The notes under the pieces: generated by a model | The model's database searches: none | Told to the model about the DNA's origin: nothing | The model's input: only the letters and a program-made list of their open reading frames with translations | Program-made: the position numbers and the translations under genes | In this document: one piece after another, positions 1 to 13,100 of the stretch | Layout: each line of letters starts with the position of its first letter | Position numbering within the stretch: position 1 is the stretch's first letter | From: Nectonema munidae | Lineage: Eukaryota; Nematomorpha; Nectonematoida; Nectonematidae | DNA: 64,000 nucleotides | Assembly (NCBI GenBank): GCA_030549495.1 | Contig: JAUIRK010000919.1 | Location: forward strand, 865,001 to 929,000 | Reading direction: 5' to 3'

Positions 1-838
1 TGAAGTAAGTTTTTGCACTTGAGAAGATAAAACATCTGTTTTTCTTCACATTAAGTTAGTTTTTTCAAAATCTCATTTATACAATTATGTAGACTTGTAT
101 GGAAAAATTTCAGTCAATATTTTTTGAATTATTTGTTTTTACCTGTATTTATATATTTGGAGCAGCAGTATGTGAATTTGTAATTTAGAATCAAGAATAA
201 AAATGGTTTTTTTCGTTGTAGTCCGAGTTTTTAAAAATATTAAGTACTGCAATAGAACATGTGCTTCACAACTTCAGTACAAATCGTAGGTCTGTAACAC
301 CCCTTTGAGGATCCATCCTTATTGAATAGGATACGATATACAAATATACTGGCAAAGAAAAACTTACTTGGGATGGGAGAAAGGAAAAAAACTGAATATA
401 AAAAAACAAAAAATACAAGAATATTTCATGGTAGTATTTATATTTGACTTATAAAAAATATGTTTTGGTATACCCCGTGTTCGAACAGATTATATAGTGA
501 AATAAGAGCTTACTTGATAATAAGATGGATCTTCAATATTTGTCGTACGAACAATTGTATTACTTCTGAAACAAAGTGGAAAAATTACATGCCAATCTAT
601 TTAAATATTCAAGAAATTTAATTTCAAATTTTAATTATAACAGGATGTCAAATAGCAAACAAATGGCCTCGTAGATCAAGGTATTTATTTATAACTATTT
701 CAATTACATTAAACTGCATAATTGAATGTGATATTAATTGAAGTGATAAAGAGTGCTATGCCACAGGGTCAACACTTTTTAATTTTGTTTTAAATTATAA
801 AAAGTTTCGAGTAAATTTTAAATCCAGTAAAATATGTA
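1..838. other. No gene recognised
   Basis: AT-rich non-coding sequence. I see no exon-like open segment, splice-bordered block or terminal inverted repeat. It is probably intron of the minus-strand Stac-like gene, whose SH3 exons are not in the window, or flanking DNA. Confidence 0.4.
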
Positions 839-918
839 TTTGATGTGGAGGGGCCAAGATGGGGTTCCGCCAAAAAACAGTGAGGCCGTGCCCCCCCCCC
901 CCCCCTTAAAAACGCCAC
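839..918. repeat. Fragment of a hAT-like terminus
   Basis: A C15 tract at 891-905 is followed by a short stretch ending in CGCCACTG near 917. CGCCACTG is the inverted form of the CAGTGGCG start seen on the hAT element at 18979. No matching left end is present, so this is a solo terminal piece at best. Confidence 0.3.
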
Positions 919-1035
919 TGGAAATATAGTAAACAAGTTTAAGTAAAAAACTTTATTGATGAAACACAAATACTTAATCAGGATGTAAGAACAAAAGTTA
1001 GAATGTAAGACTTCTATTTGTGTTAGGGATGTGAT

Positions 1036-1790
1036 CAGAGGCGTAGCTAACACTTTTGTCGCCCGGGGCGGTTGTAAAATCTGCCGCCCTTTATGACGTT
1101 GAGTTTCAAAAGCCTCCAAAAATTCAAGTCCGTAGGCTAACGGTCAGGCGAAGACTTGATTGTAGTTAGGGTCTTCAAAGTAGACGGCTGGGGTCAGAAA
1201 TAATTTTAAAGGAGTCATTGAGAGAGCTCATCTTGTTAACAATTTTAACTAACAATAAAAGTAAAAAATGAGATGTAATTATAAAATAAACTGCGGTTTC
1301 TATACATCTCATAGCTAAAAGAAATTTCAATCCTCAAAAATGAATTAAGAAACAAAATATAAAAAAATGATGGAACATAAATTTATTTCATTTAAATGCA
1401 GAAAAATTAGGAACAAAGTTTCTTTTCTACTTATTAATGTATATTAGAACTAAGCTTGAATGACAATTTTTCCTCTAATAATACATTTTTTCCATTTTTT
1501 TATTAATAGATAAATCGTTGTAAGCCAAAAAAGAGCTCAGATTTGATTGCAACTTTTATACTAAAATTTGGACCCCTTAACCCTATCAGTGACGGGGGGA
1601 GTGGCTTTTTGACCCCCTCCACTAAAATTAAAACAGTCACAAAAAACTGGAATCGATTAAATTGAACAGAAAATTTAAACTAAAAATTAAATGGAATATT
1701 TTAACAAATGACCTTAGGACAAAATGCCGCCCCTTAAAATCTGCCGCCCGGGGCGGACCGCCCCTGGCGCCCCCACTAGCTACGCCTCTG
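1036..1790. mobile_element. Non-autonomous hAT-type MITE with perfect 8-bp target duplication
   Basis: The element begins CAGAGGCGTAGCTA and ends with the inverse, TAGCTACGCCTCTG. It is flanked on both sides by GATGTGAT (1028-1035 and 1791-1798), an exact 8-bp duplication as made by hAT transposases. GC-rich subterminal blocks built on GCCGCCC and GGGGCGG sit inside both ends. No transposase is encoded, so it must have been moved in trans. A piggyBac-type end lies inside it at 1577. The exact duplication suggests a relatively recent insertion. Confidence 0.85.
1577..1640 (+). mobile_element. Solo end of a TTAA/CCCTAT piggyBac-type element
   Basis: TTAA followed by CCCTATCAGTGACGGGG repeats the left end of the 2.7-kb element at 38789, including the following block of G and CCCCC tracts. 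I see no matching right end before 1790, so it is a truncated copy nested in the surrounding MITE. Confidence 0.5.
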
Positions 1791-2718
1791 GATGTGATAT
1801 ATTTAGTAGTCAATGGGCGCTTCAGAAAAGAAGAATAAAAAACAAATTGAATGAGTTTAAAAAAAGGTTTTTACTTCAAATCGATTTCTCCACTCTTGCA
1901 AGCTTTGTAGTCGAGTTTCACGTAAAAATATTTTGTAGAATATGTCACTAGTGGTTTTGAATTCTGAAACGGTATAGGTTATTAATGCAAACAATAAAAG
2001 ATAGATTTGCATGGACAAAGTAAAGAAAAAATACTAAAATGATTTCAACCATATTCAGAAGATTATCACTTTCGCAAAAAAATTCTCATCTCTAACCCTA
2101 ACCGAATTAGTAAGTTTTTTTATATTTTGAACAAAACCGTTAGTACTCTACATAATAAAAAAGGCAAAATTAATTCAAATAGTGGGTCTCTAAAGAAAAT
2201 TTATAAAAAATGTTTATTAAAAATTTTTATTTTTGGAAGTAAAAAGAATATTTATAATTTTATTCTTTTTATAGAAGTGTCAAAAATGTTATTTTGATCT
2301 TTTATTCAAAAGACTTTATCAGATAAAATTACGAAACATGAGTGGTGGATTAGTCGGATCGATCGTATTCGGTGAAAATTAACCCATCATCAACCAGTGA
2401 ACAATACTTACTAATTCACCATAACCAAACAGTATTTCGCCAGGTAATCCAACTAACAAAGCCTTTAGCAAATCATAATAAATTCACATATATAAAAAGG
2501 TTTAACTATTGAAATTCAATGTCTCCTGTTTTTATATCATATTTTTTTTAATGGATTTGCATAACCTCATTTTCATGTTTTGCTACTTGTAATTGTGTTC
2601 TAAAAAAGTGTGTTTGATTTCTTCCATTACTAATATTTGGGTTATAGATTGACGAACACGAAAGTGTTCGCTTTCATGAACAAAGTTAGTTAACGTTTGG
2701 ACTGACGGAGCTCCCAGC
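1791..2718. other. No gene recognised
   Basis: AT-rich sequence without a supportable coding exon or repeat boundary. Confidence 0.4.
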
Positions 2719-3452
2719 TAGAGCTTCTATCTCGAGATTTCTCGAGTCTCAATTCTCGAAAATTTTAGAATTTTTTTATTTCTTGATTCTCGACAAATTT
2801 TTGTCGAGACTCAACAATTTAAAAAATTTTTTATTACTGAAAATATGTTAAATTTTAAATAAATATTAATAAAAAATAAATAATTATGTGTAATGCACGA
2901 TCAACTTTTGAATATTCAAATTTTGAAGAAATTTTAGAATGTGGAAAAAATATTTTTGATAAAATTTTTTCTCATTATTCGGAGCATGGAACTGTTATAC
3001 AAGAAAGCCAAATTCAAGTCGAATCTGTTGATGAGTTTGAAGAAGAATCTCTAACTCAAAGTTTAAATAGAGAAATTAAAAAATTATGTATGATAAAAAA
3101 GAAGTAAAAGTTAGTACAATGGAAGAAGAACTACAGATGTTCAAACAAAACAAAAATTTTGATTTATTAGAATCGATGCAATTGTTAAAAAATTCTTTTT
3201 TATGCATCCAACCAACTTCTTGTCAATGCGGAAGAATTTTATCTCCAAAACGATTGAGTTTGAAAAACGAAACTTTAAATGCTATTGTTTTTTAAAAGCT
3301 TATTTTACTAATAAAACAAATATTTTTTTCGTAAAATATTTTTAATATTTTTTAACTTCTCGAAACATTTCTCTAGTCTCGAGAATCATATATTTTTTTT
3401 CTCGTTTCTCGAGAATTAAATTTTACCGAGAAATCAGAAGCTCTAGTAGCAA
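2719..3452 (+). mobile_element. Degenerate, internally deleted hAT element
   Basis: Long imperfect terminal inverted repeats open TAGAGCTTCT on the left and close with AGAAGCTCTA on the right. Both arms carry repeated CTCGAG and CTCGAGA motifs over about 80 bases. Between them lies the C-terminal part of a hAT transposase. I could not find a convincing 8-bp target duplication (CTCCCAGC on the left, GTAGCAAC on the right), so the copy is old or the ends are misplaced by a few bases. Confidence 0.7.
2886..3295 (+). pseudogene. hAT transposase C-terminal fragment
   Basis: Two overlapping open stretches (2886-3107 and 3086-3295, different frames) read as the tail of a hAT transposase. The second contains ELQMFKQNKN, then FLCIQPTSCQCGRILSPKR and ending LKNETLNAIVF. 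This matches the family's C-terminal dimerisation region, where a helix precedes a P-T-S-x-x-x-E-R-x-F-S block and an R-L-x-x-E-x-x-x-A-L-x-F end. The usual SERAFS is degraded to SCQCGRIL. The N-terminal BED finger and the catalytic DDE core are absent. One frame break separates the two parts. The fragment is certainly not functional, but the two terminal repeats around it could still be recognised in trans. Confidence 0.65.
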
Positions 3453-6400
3453 CCTTAAAAAAATGCTAGCGTGAGGTTAAGCAGCTTTTAAAGTGCGCGT
3501 TATGAATCAAAACAACTCCAGTTTTAGTATTAGTATCAAAATGCCGCGATACGTCAGAATCAAAAATAAAAAAATGTTTATAACTCTTCAGATTTCAGTT
3601 ATTTGTTGTAAAAAAATGTACCCAAATTTATTTTTTTTGTTTTTAGAAAAAATAAAACCTCGTAAAAGTGGATGTTGATCGTAGGCAAAAAAGTATGAAG
3701 GCGGATAAGAGTAATTCGATAAATAGAATTACTACTGTCAAATTGATATGCTTCAAAAAATAGACCAAACGCCTTCTAAATAGCCTAAAGTAGATATCGT
3801 CCAGTGGTTCTCAAAAATCCGCAGTCAAACAGGAAACCGCAAAGAGCTCCCTCAGTAGCTTGTTTTACGCGACATATTGCACCCATATTGGGTTATTTGC
3901 GATTTTTCACATCTTAAAAATAAATAATTTAGTCTTTGAATTGAGTTCATCTTTTGCTTTCCAGGCCTGAATTTATATATTTAAATTTTCATTTTTCTTA
4001 ATGGCTTAAAAATGAAATAGGATATCGATCAAGTTATAAAAACAATTGGGAATGAAAAGAAAACAAAATATTTTAAATGTTAGGCTGAAGCATTGCACAA
4101 ATCCAGCTATGACGCAGGAATATTTTTGCAAAATATAAAGGGTGGTTCGAAAGCCTTCTGTGAAGTTTAAAGAAAAATATCTGTTGCTAAAAAGTCACAC
4201 AACATAGGAGAACAATGATACTATAAAAAGATATCATATTGTGTGTGTAAACTCTGGAAGGCAATAAGTAAGATCTCAGATCACGGAATTCAATTTTCAA
4301 CTTTTTTTGCAAATTCAGCTTGATAACATTACGAGTTGTTTTGCGAAACTTTCGGGCAGTAGAACAACTGCAGAAGAAAATTTTGACAAACTGGACACTT
4401 TTTTACTGCACATGGTTTAAGTCGGAATATACTATAGGAATGCGTACTCAGGAAGCTATGGCAAATCTTTGTTGCTTTTCTGGTTTTCACACTCTGGGCA
4501 AAAATCCCCAGATGTGATTCGTACCTAATGCGCTATTCATCTCCAAGCCTTAAAATAAAAACCATATTTGATGAGATGAAGGCTTTTCATGATATTTATT
4601 TCATTAAGTCAAATTCCTTTTAACTCTGTATATTTTTTTGAGTTATGCTAAGAAAATGGTTTAAGTATGAAAAATTTTACCCGCACTCACACATGAGTTG
4701 TCTTTTCAAAAAATGAAGAGATCAGCAATTTCTGCAAAGCAAGCTTTTGAAATCAAGCTCTAATTACGGCATTCAAATTTATCTCGCTCCATTTTCACAT
4801 CTGAACTGAGAAAAATGAAATTTTCATCAAGGACAATATTCTAGAGCCCATAAAACACCATGTTACGTATCTTAGTGAATTTTTTTTCTTTATTTTCATA
4901 TTTAAATGGGATAGTCCAATCCCGATGTTAAAAACATAACTCTGGTAGTTCTGATTTCATTTGTAACTACATATGATTTTGAGAAAGCACTTCCGATGTT
5001 ACTTGTCATTTAAACCAAATCCCAAAACAGATTTGAAGGCAGCAATGATATGATAGTTGAATTAGCCAAAACAGAGCAAAACTTAGACATATTGGTTTAA
5101 AAAAAGAAGTTACATCCATGCCATTGACTTGAACTATTCAAGACAATATTTGAATAAACAATTGTGTCAATTTTTTAGTACAGTAGATTATATTTATAGT
5201 TTATTTTTTTTAATGAGACAGCGAGCTATAAAAAATATATAAAGACGGTTACACAGAAAATTTTTATAAAAACATTTTTGCTTTTCCTTCATCAATTTGT
5301 TTTTTTGGATTATGGCTAATAGTGCAGCATCTGCAAGAAATTTCAGCTTAGCTAGGCTAATAGTGAAATGGTTATTGGTTTACTTTATATTTGATAAGTT
5401 TATGGCATGTTGCCTAAAAGGACGAACTTTGTCATCACAGTTGCTGTAACTAAATATCTCTAAAACACCTTTGTAGGGAAAAATACTTCTTATTAATTTC
5501 TATTTGTTTGCTATAAGTGAAAATAAAAAAAATTAAATTGAAATCACAAATAAAAATATGAATTAAAGTTCTAGAGCATTTTTTCGCATCCGCCTCATTT
5601 CTCCAAATGTCTCCAAAAAATCTTCATTGATTTATTTTCCCCATGGAAACTTGGCAAATAAAAAATATTGAAAGCCATATAAAAAAGAATTTGTAAACAG
5701 CTAATCTCTATGAAATTTGGTAGCAAGAATGAAAGCTGTTGTTGGGAGGAATCTTCGATAACTCAAAATGAGAATTAAACTATTTATATGTAAGGCGCTT
5801 TGAGTAACTTTATTTTGATGATACATTTGTTTTTTAGGCATATGACTCCTTCTGATTATGCGACTTTGATGAACAGCTAATGCGATTCACGGAAGTCCGT
5901 TACGTAAACTTTTTTCAGCTTAGTAAACCATAAAAGTGGGGTAAAATGTATCATATAACCTGCAATGTATGCTATAACTAAATTAGAACGATATTTTAGT
6001 GGGTTGAAATTGCCTAAAGATTATTTCAAAATACTAACCCTTACCTAAAGTTGTGCGTTTATCTGTATCAGTAATTATTATTTAAATTGACAAAAATCCT
6101 TTCCAATTTTAGGGCCCTTGAATTATTAACTAGCCTGTGTTTCTTATCTATTAAGAAAAAACACTTGCCAACTTTGAATTTACACTAGAAACGGTACTCA
6201 TAGAAACATGCATGAATATAGATTTAGTATTGTACAATAGCGTCAAATCGGGTGTATAGATAAATGAAATAAAAACGGAAATCTGAGGCTGTGAAAGATC
6301 AAGTTAAGATGGTCGCACCCACCAAAAAAAGATCCTGTCAAATCGACAAAGAATACAAGAATTTTCCAAATTTGTTTTATATGCAAGAAAATTTTTGTAG

Positions 6401-7639
6401 TCAAAAAATACTTTTACATCAAAATTGTTACATTTTACAAAAAAATTTTTAATATTTTTCATCAATTTTTTCAACTGTTTTGTAAGAACAAGGTTATCAA
6501 ATAAGAACTATAATACACTATAAATTTTTTTATACATGTGTTTTTAATTTTTTTATTTATTATTGGTTTTCCTTGTATTTGTTCGAATTATTCAAAAAAA
6601 GTGAGTTAAATTTGGATATTTTTGATTGCCAATGCGTAAATCCAATTTCTTATTCTTTAAAATATTATATTGAAGTAAAGAAGTGTTTGAACTTTACAGG
6701 GCAATCATTTCTTAAAATTAGCATAATTTTCAATCAATTTTTGAGTCAAAACACTGCAATGCCGCTCAGGAGCTATACCCCCATCCGATGGTTGGATAGC
6801 GAAAAAGTGAGAAAACATAAGAAGGTTATGGTAGTAGTGATGATGTCGTGTTTGCATACTTTTCGTGATTGCATACTTTTCGTGATTGCGTGCAGCCACA
6901 AACCGGAAGAGCTTTCACATAACTTAATCATTTAAAAACATAACTGTTTTACAAATTCTTTTTTAGAACTAAAACACTGGGAAGAAGTTCTGAATGATTC
7001 CCTTGATGCACTGAGGGAAACTTCTAAAATTAAACGTTCAGGTTTAAACTTGCATTTTATTAATACCTAGAGCTCATTTTCAACATAGTATCTAAACATA
7101 TCTAAAGGCTATGATCGACACGCTTATATACCAGTTTTCTTTCACACTATCACTACAGTAATTGATCAGAATCTTTATTTCACGTAATTCTTCTGAATAA
7201 ACTTTGTGTCCTACTACCATTACTGATGTTACAATCCATTTTAAAATCTTGGAAAACAAATGAAATTTGTAAAATCTATTAGGGTATTTTAAAAAAGATA
7301 AATAATATCTGGACCATAGTTTTGGCAAGAGATTTTTCTTTACCAATACTGGTCTGAGTATAAAATCAATCTACTTTATTCACTGTTATGTTATAATTAT
7401 TCTAGAATAAAAGAAATTCATAATCATACTGTACATGATGCTAAAGATTCAACGAGGCAAATAAATATACTAAGTAAAAAAATAATACCTGGTTTTCAAG
7501 AAAGTAGGAATTTTGGAGACATGTATTAGAAGAAGTAGTTCCTTTAGTGAGTTCTGAAAAAAAAAGATTTTTCATAAGATGACAGAATTAAATACACTAA
7601 CGACTCCTATCTGATTGGTTGACCTTATAGGTACTTCAA
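3453..7639. other. Long region without a recognised gene
   Basis: Non-coding, AT-rich. A 17-base phrase starting GCATACTTTTCGTGATT is repeated in tandem at about 6855-6888. Around 4080-4520 a few short frames faintly recall a hAT transposase (KKSHNIGE-like phrase) but they are too broken to call. Confidence 0.35.
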
Positions 7640-7850
7640 CTAAAATTTCTATTCTTCAAAATTGCCTGAATTATATGCCCTTAAACTTTTTGACTTTTCT
7701 TAAAATCGTTATTTGCATCTTTTGATACTATTTTCACGGTAGTCGAATGACCCTCTCGTGTTAAAAACTGTCAATGAAAATCAAGTGTACATTTTTTTCA
7801 ACAAAATTTTTATATTATAATGTCTATAGCTTATAACTTAGTGTTTACAT
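7640..7850 (+). repeat. Diverged fragment of the 38789-41465 element family
   Basis: The block containing GCATCTTTTGATAC, GTCGAATGACC and CTGTCAATGAAAATCAA aligns by eye with 38895-38990 (TTCATCTTTTGATACC, GTTGAATGACC, CTGTCAATCAAAATCAA) in the same order and orientation. Both element ends are missing here, so it is an internal relic. Confidence 0.5.
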
Positions 7851-10504
7851 CAGTGGCATGCCGCCTACTTCAATCTTTTGTAATAGAGCAGAGTTAGTAT
7901 CATCCTCCAAAAATCACCGAAAGGCATAAAAATTAAAAAAAAATATAGATCGATGGGACAATCTTTCACACAGCGCTGACTACTTGCTTTGAGTTCCAAA
8001 ATGAAAAACTCAGCAAAAAAGTACACGCTTTAGCTGTTATAACACGTTTGAACGATTAGAGATGTTCAGACAAATTACAAGCGAAGAAATTTCATCATTT
8101 AAGAACTAGAGTTACATTTTTGGCCCTCATCAGTTGGATCCAGTTTGCTATTCACATTTCTGTGAATCAAATTAAACCCAGGGGTCAAGGTGGACAGAAC
8201 TATACAAAGCCTTTCCACTTTATACGAAAATTTATGAAATGATGCAGGAACTTTATTTTTTACAATTAATTGCAATAATATAATATTGATATGTTGTGTG
8301 ATAAAAATATTAAAAAATGAAAAGCATACATACAATTAAAATCAAAAGTATAAACTATTTTATGAAAAAATGGATATATGAACAAAAACTGAAAACACTT
8401 GATATAGATATTTTAAATTATTGTGAGAATGAATATTTCAATAAAGTTTAGGGTCTATTTGAAAATACAAAATTTTCTATAGTACTCAGAAGAATAAGGC
8501 ACGCATGCAGACTTTTCAAAGACCATGGTTTTTTGCTGTAAGGCTTATTATTAAATGTTGGAAAACAATGCGCTCTTAATTCAACATCTTGCGACAACTA
8601 CATCATCACTCTTTAGGCATAAAATATTTTGCCAACTATCACATTATCCTAAATTAACCCCATTCGATAACTCTTTCCGCCTTTTTGCATAGTTCTTTTC
8701 AATTATAATGAATTTCTTGTGACTATATCTCCTTATTTCTTTTATATTTGTGAAAGTCTGGAATTAACTTCCATCTCATGCACTACAATAGCTGCTTGTG
8801 TCCCAGAATGTTTGCATGTGTATGGAGTGAATAATGTGTGAGAGTGAGTGAGGGCGAGAGAAGATTGTGCAACACAACATTTTTGCGTGTGTACACGATT
8901 TTGACTAAGAAGAAGAGACAAGTATAGAGAAGTCTGAATTATTATGAAATTTAAGGCACGATAATTAGTCTTACATAAGGATATAAAATATGCGTCTGAA
9001 TAATAAGTAGGTATATTCATTTTTATTTTAGTGTAAAGTAAAAAATGTTCGCTCAATTCGCCAACACAAAATTCCGTCAAATGTATCACAAACTTAATTT
9101 CTGCAGCTTAAAGCTTTTTTATGCCAATTTTTTAATAACATTCAAATCTTTCATATATAAAATTAAAAAGGACTGCAATTTCGATATTAATAAGTGCGCT
9201 CAAAAAGTAAAAAGACCTAAATAATAATTAAGGATAAATATCTAAAAAATGTAAAATGTTTTATTCACGAAATGATTGAATTGAGAATTATTATTGCTTA
9301 CACAAAACATTTTGCACCTTTTTTCTTGATATAAATATTGCTATGGACGTGTATCAATTTTTGCCGAAAAGAATCCAAATTTTGCGAAATCTTGATTTTT
9401 ATAAAATAATAAATTAGAAAATATTGCGATCGATTTCAACATTCGTAACTAATTAGAAACTTCACTTTTTTTTAATTTGTTTAAATAGATCAAGATAATC
9501 CTTCCAGGAGCTATATATAGTTTTGAGAAACAAGTATGTAACTTGTCTATAGCGAAGATATTCCATTTTCCAATCAATTACTAGATGGTTTAAGAATATA
9601 GCATTGGGAATTTGAAAAAACATCTTGATCGTGAAAAAGAAGGTCTTCCCTTGTGAATCAAAAATTTTTAAACCTTCTTGTTAGTCAATATTTAAATCAC
9701 CAATTCACTAAAAAAGTAATGTGGAAACTTTCAAACAGTAAGAAAAAGAATTTATTTATATATCATAGCATTTGCATACATTAAAAGTTCATATTTTGGA
9801 CACGAATAAAAAAAAAGATATGAGGAATTCATTATATATGTGCTGGAAATTTCAAAAGGCCAAAAGCCGCTATTATGAAATGACCCGCAAAAAAACTTCT
9901 AAAATACAAAAAGAAATTGAGGAAATAGTTGTGGGCGTTGTTCGATTATAATGTTAGCTAGAATTCCATGAAATATATGCATAACACCATATCAAAAAAT
10001 GTTAAAAATATGTGAATAACAACAAAAAGCATACCACAGTCTTTTCTGACAACAGAATTTAGAAATTTTGGCTTTTCAGATTGTTCAAAGGAAAAACTTT
10101 TCATCAATTGGAAAGGTTTTCCTTTTTTCAGAACATTTGGTGCTAAATAGACATTTAACATAATGTAATTTATTTGGTAGGAATAACTTGGATTCCAAAA
10201 GAATGAAAAAATAATTTTAATATTAAAATTTAAAAAAGTTTATATAGCAACATTACTCTTTTTATATGGTTTTATGAATCAAATTAAATAAAGATTATGA
10301 ATACTTGTGAGCTATACTTTCCAATTTAACTGAGGAAGAATTTCCTGTTAATATTACACAAAAATAGCGCATCTTGGAAATAAATACAAACACATAAGAA
10401 ATAAAATAATTTAATTATTTTCTATAGTACTTCAAAAAGTTAGAAAGCGCTATGAGGAAATTGTCTAGAAAATGTAGGAATGCACGCATCCTTTAAAACA
10501 ATTT
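7851..10504. other. No gene recognised
   Basis: AT-rich sequence. I looked for the missing STAC SH3 exon on the minus strand here and found no convincing ALYxF or WW motif. Confidence 0.35.
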
Positions 10505-10575
10505 TCCAAATTTATAAGGAATAATATAATTGGATCGTTACTACTAAAAATGACTCAAAAAGCGCCTCATTTTAG
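10505..10575 (+). repeat. Dispersed repeat R1, partial copy
   Basis: The stretch ending GGATCGTTACTACTAAAAAT and AAAAGCGCCTCATTTT recurs at 12338-12405 with few changes. It is an interspersed repeat of unknown class. Confidence 0.6.
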
Positions 10576-11473
10576 TTATCAATTAGAAAATTTTTGTTGT
10601 TTTTCGTTAATTTTTTCGAAAAAATGGCGTAACTATTTTTAGAAAATAACAAAAAAAGTATATTGAAATTCAAATATTGTGTTGAGTTTAGTAATTTTAA
10701 AATATCTCATATAATTTGCTGAAATGGGTTCAAATGAAGATTAAAATAAGAAATAAACTAATTAATATCAAAATTAAACAAAAGTTTGACAGAAAGTCAA
10801 GATATAAATAAAAAGAAATTTGTTAAATTTTGAACTTCATTAATAAAGTTCATTATAAAGTATTTCATTATAAAGCTTGATACCTAAGCTAAGATTGGAT
10901 TTCATACACTTTTAAAAATGAAAGCGATTTCATCAATGAAAGCGATGGCGATAACAAAAATGTCGTTATCTTCCCATAACTCTAATAAATATCCTAATTT
11001 ATTGGAGTGGTATCATGGTTCCAATGTTTCACCCAAAATTTCCTCTTTTTCTTACCCAGCAGAAAGAAAAGAAAAATGCTTGCATGCCTAGAATTCAATT
11101 TAAAATAAAAGTTCCATATCTATCTCATCCTCCTCTTACATTTAGAGAAATAAAAATAGCGAATATGACAATTGTCTTTTAATACACATAATTTAACTCG
11201 AGTAAAAGATTGACCAGATACATTTTAGTTTACATGTTAAATTTAATTTAATTATACATCTTAGGTCAAAATCTTTTTCTAGACAAAAGCTGAATCAGAT
11301 GTGTAAAAATGACTTTATGATTGGCATATTTAACGTGTTGAAAACATACAATTGATTATTCTCATAAATTTATAAATTTATTATTTTTCATAGATAGCGT
11401 TAAATAACAATTACAAAAAAACCTTTGAAATCACTGGTCAACAAGTTTTTTTAATCAGGAGGTAATGGCTTAT

Positions 11474-11653
11474 AAAAAAATCAAAAAATATTTATTCTTT
11501 TCAAATATATCCGTTGGCTGCTGTTACTTTTAGTTCCCTATATCTATGATTTGATAAAAATGATTAGAGAGACTAAGTTTATCGTTCTATTCTAAAAGTA
11601 ACGGGAGGCAAAAGTAGATATATTTGAAAAGAATAAATATTTTTTGATTTTTT
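11474..11653. repeat. Long imperfect hairpin (foldback repeat)
   Basis: The left arm starting AAAAAATCAAAAAATATTT returns as its inverse at the right end, near-identical for about 36 bases. A less perfect inner arm is centred on GTTACTTTTA, and the loop is about 60 bases. It codes for nothing. A transcript would fold into a long hairpin. It is likely a MITE or foldback element. Confidence 0.7.
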
Positions 11654-12337
11654 AAAGAATATTTTTCGATTCTTTGATTATAGAATTTTATTTTGATTAA
11701 TTGACAGATATATTATTTAATATCGTGAAAAAAATTGCAAAAATATAGGTAATAACTTATGTAACATCGTCTCCCCGAATGAGGTATACCAAATTTTACA
11801 TCTAGCAAATTATGAACTGACGAATTGCTTCATTTCTTAAAAAAAGAAAGATGTTCATAACCGTAATGAACTCCTTTCCAATACTCAGAAGGTTCACACT
11901 TTGACTTAAAAACAAAATCTGCAGAGTTTAAGCAGAGGACGTCTTTTCATCAAAGCAAGTTTTTGGTGGCAAAGTATATTTAAAGCAACTTGAACGAGTA
12001 CAGAATCCTTTATTTCAGATTTGGTCTTTTCTTGTGATGCCGCTGAATATATTAAATTCAGCAAATGACTTTTTAATGTCAGCTGTTTGTTATTCTTTTA
12101 CCAGCTCCTTTGGATGACTTTTGATGATCAGTTAAATTTGATCTTTTATTGCTTGTCCAGTCTTCATTTTGCTTTTACTGACATTCCGTATTCTGCACAA
12201 AAACTACACCGATGCATTGTTAAATCATCAGGAATTTTGAACACCAACCATGAACTGTAAGTTTTTCAAGATTGTGGCTAATTTATTTGTTGGATTTTAG
12301 TTAATTTATTTGATTTTTGAGTTTAATGTATTTCCAA

Positions 12338-12607
12338 ATTTATATGGGATATTATAATTGGATCGTTACTACTAAAAATGAATTAAAAAGCGCCTCATTT
12401 TCAATATATATTTCAATCAAAAACAAAATACGTATTGAACAAAAGGGTTTGTAACCTTCAGCTTACACCGTTTCAAATTCTTTAAACAATAATTTTAAAT
12501 AGATTTTTTTATTAAATCTTATATTTTTAGATTTTTTATTAATATCTTTGTTGTACTTAAAAATTTTTTATTTGTTAGTGTTTTATAAAATTATCATAGA
12601 AACACCA
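12338..12607 (+). repeat. Dispersed repeat R1, fuller copy
   Basis: The left part matches 10505-10575. The right part (ATTTCAATCAAAAACAAAAT through TTATCATAGAAACA) matches 17367-17770 with high identity, except that the 17-kb copy contains a 188-base insertion. This copy therefore shows the undisturbed target. No coding potential is visible. Confidence 0.7.
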
Positions 12608-13100
12608 AAAAGAAAGAAAATTTATTTGAAATTAATACTTTTTTATATCTTTCAACAAATTTTAATATGTCATAGCAATAATAGTACGTTATTTTGCCAG
12701 AATTGGTGTTATAATTTGAAAATTATAATTTGAATGAACTTTCTGTACAATTTTTTTCTCATAAAAACCGTTTTCAAATTTGATGTACTAATTACTTAAT
12801 TTTGATGAAAATCTATAGTTTATGAATAATGTCTTATTTCATTTTGGCTGTTGAGAAGTGGAAACGAGAATAACTTATTAAAATAAGATATTGCCGATAT
12901 TTTGAAATATATGATTAATGAATTGCTGAAAAATTATATTTATCGCCGATGAAAAATCTCACCACCGATTCTTAGCATTGAATTCAAGGTATATAAAATG
13001 CATCACTGTGTATACTGTATATACATTCTTTTGAAATATGACTATAAGAAAAAAGTTTGCAAGTGCATAGCATAAAAAATAATGATAAAAAGGAATTTAC

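Noticed and set aside
4020-4520. Faint hAT-transposase-like phrases (KKSHNIGE and neighbours)
   Set aside because: Only one short phrase resembles the family, no termini, and the frames around it are broken beyond reading.
6573-6935. 120-codon open frame on the plus strand
   Set aside because: AT-driven composition, no motif, includes a tandem duplication; likely chance.
7092-7346. Minus-strand frame with SEELREIKILINYCSDSVKENWY, superficially like an SH3 core
   Set aside because: No ALYxF start, no conserved Pro/Tyr end, and no matching splice borders; chance resemblance in AT-rich DNA.
8185-8245. Minus-strand KALYSSV as a start of the missing STAC SH3 domain
   Set aside because: A stop follows within 13 codons and there is no WW motif or splice donor.
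12548-12733. Open frame rich in Lys/Leu/Ile
   Set aside because: Overlaps dispersed repeat R1 and continues into plain AT-rich DNA; no protein signal.
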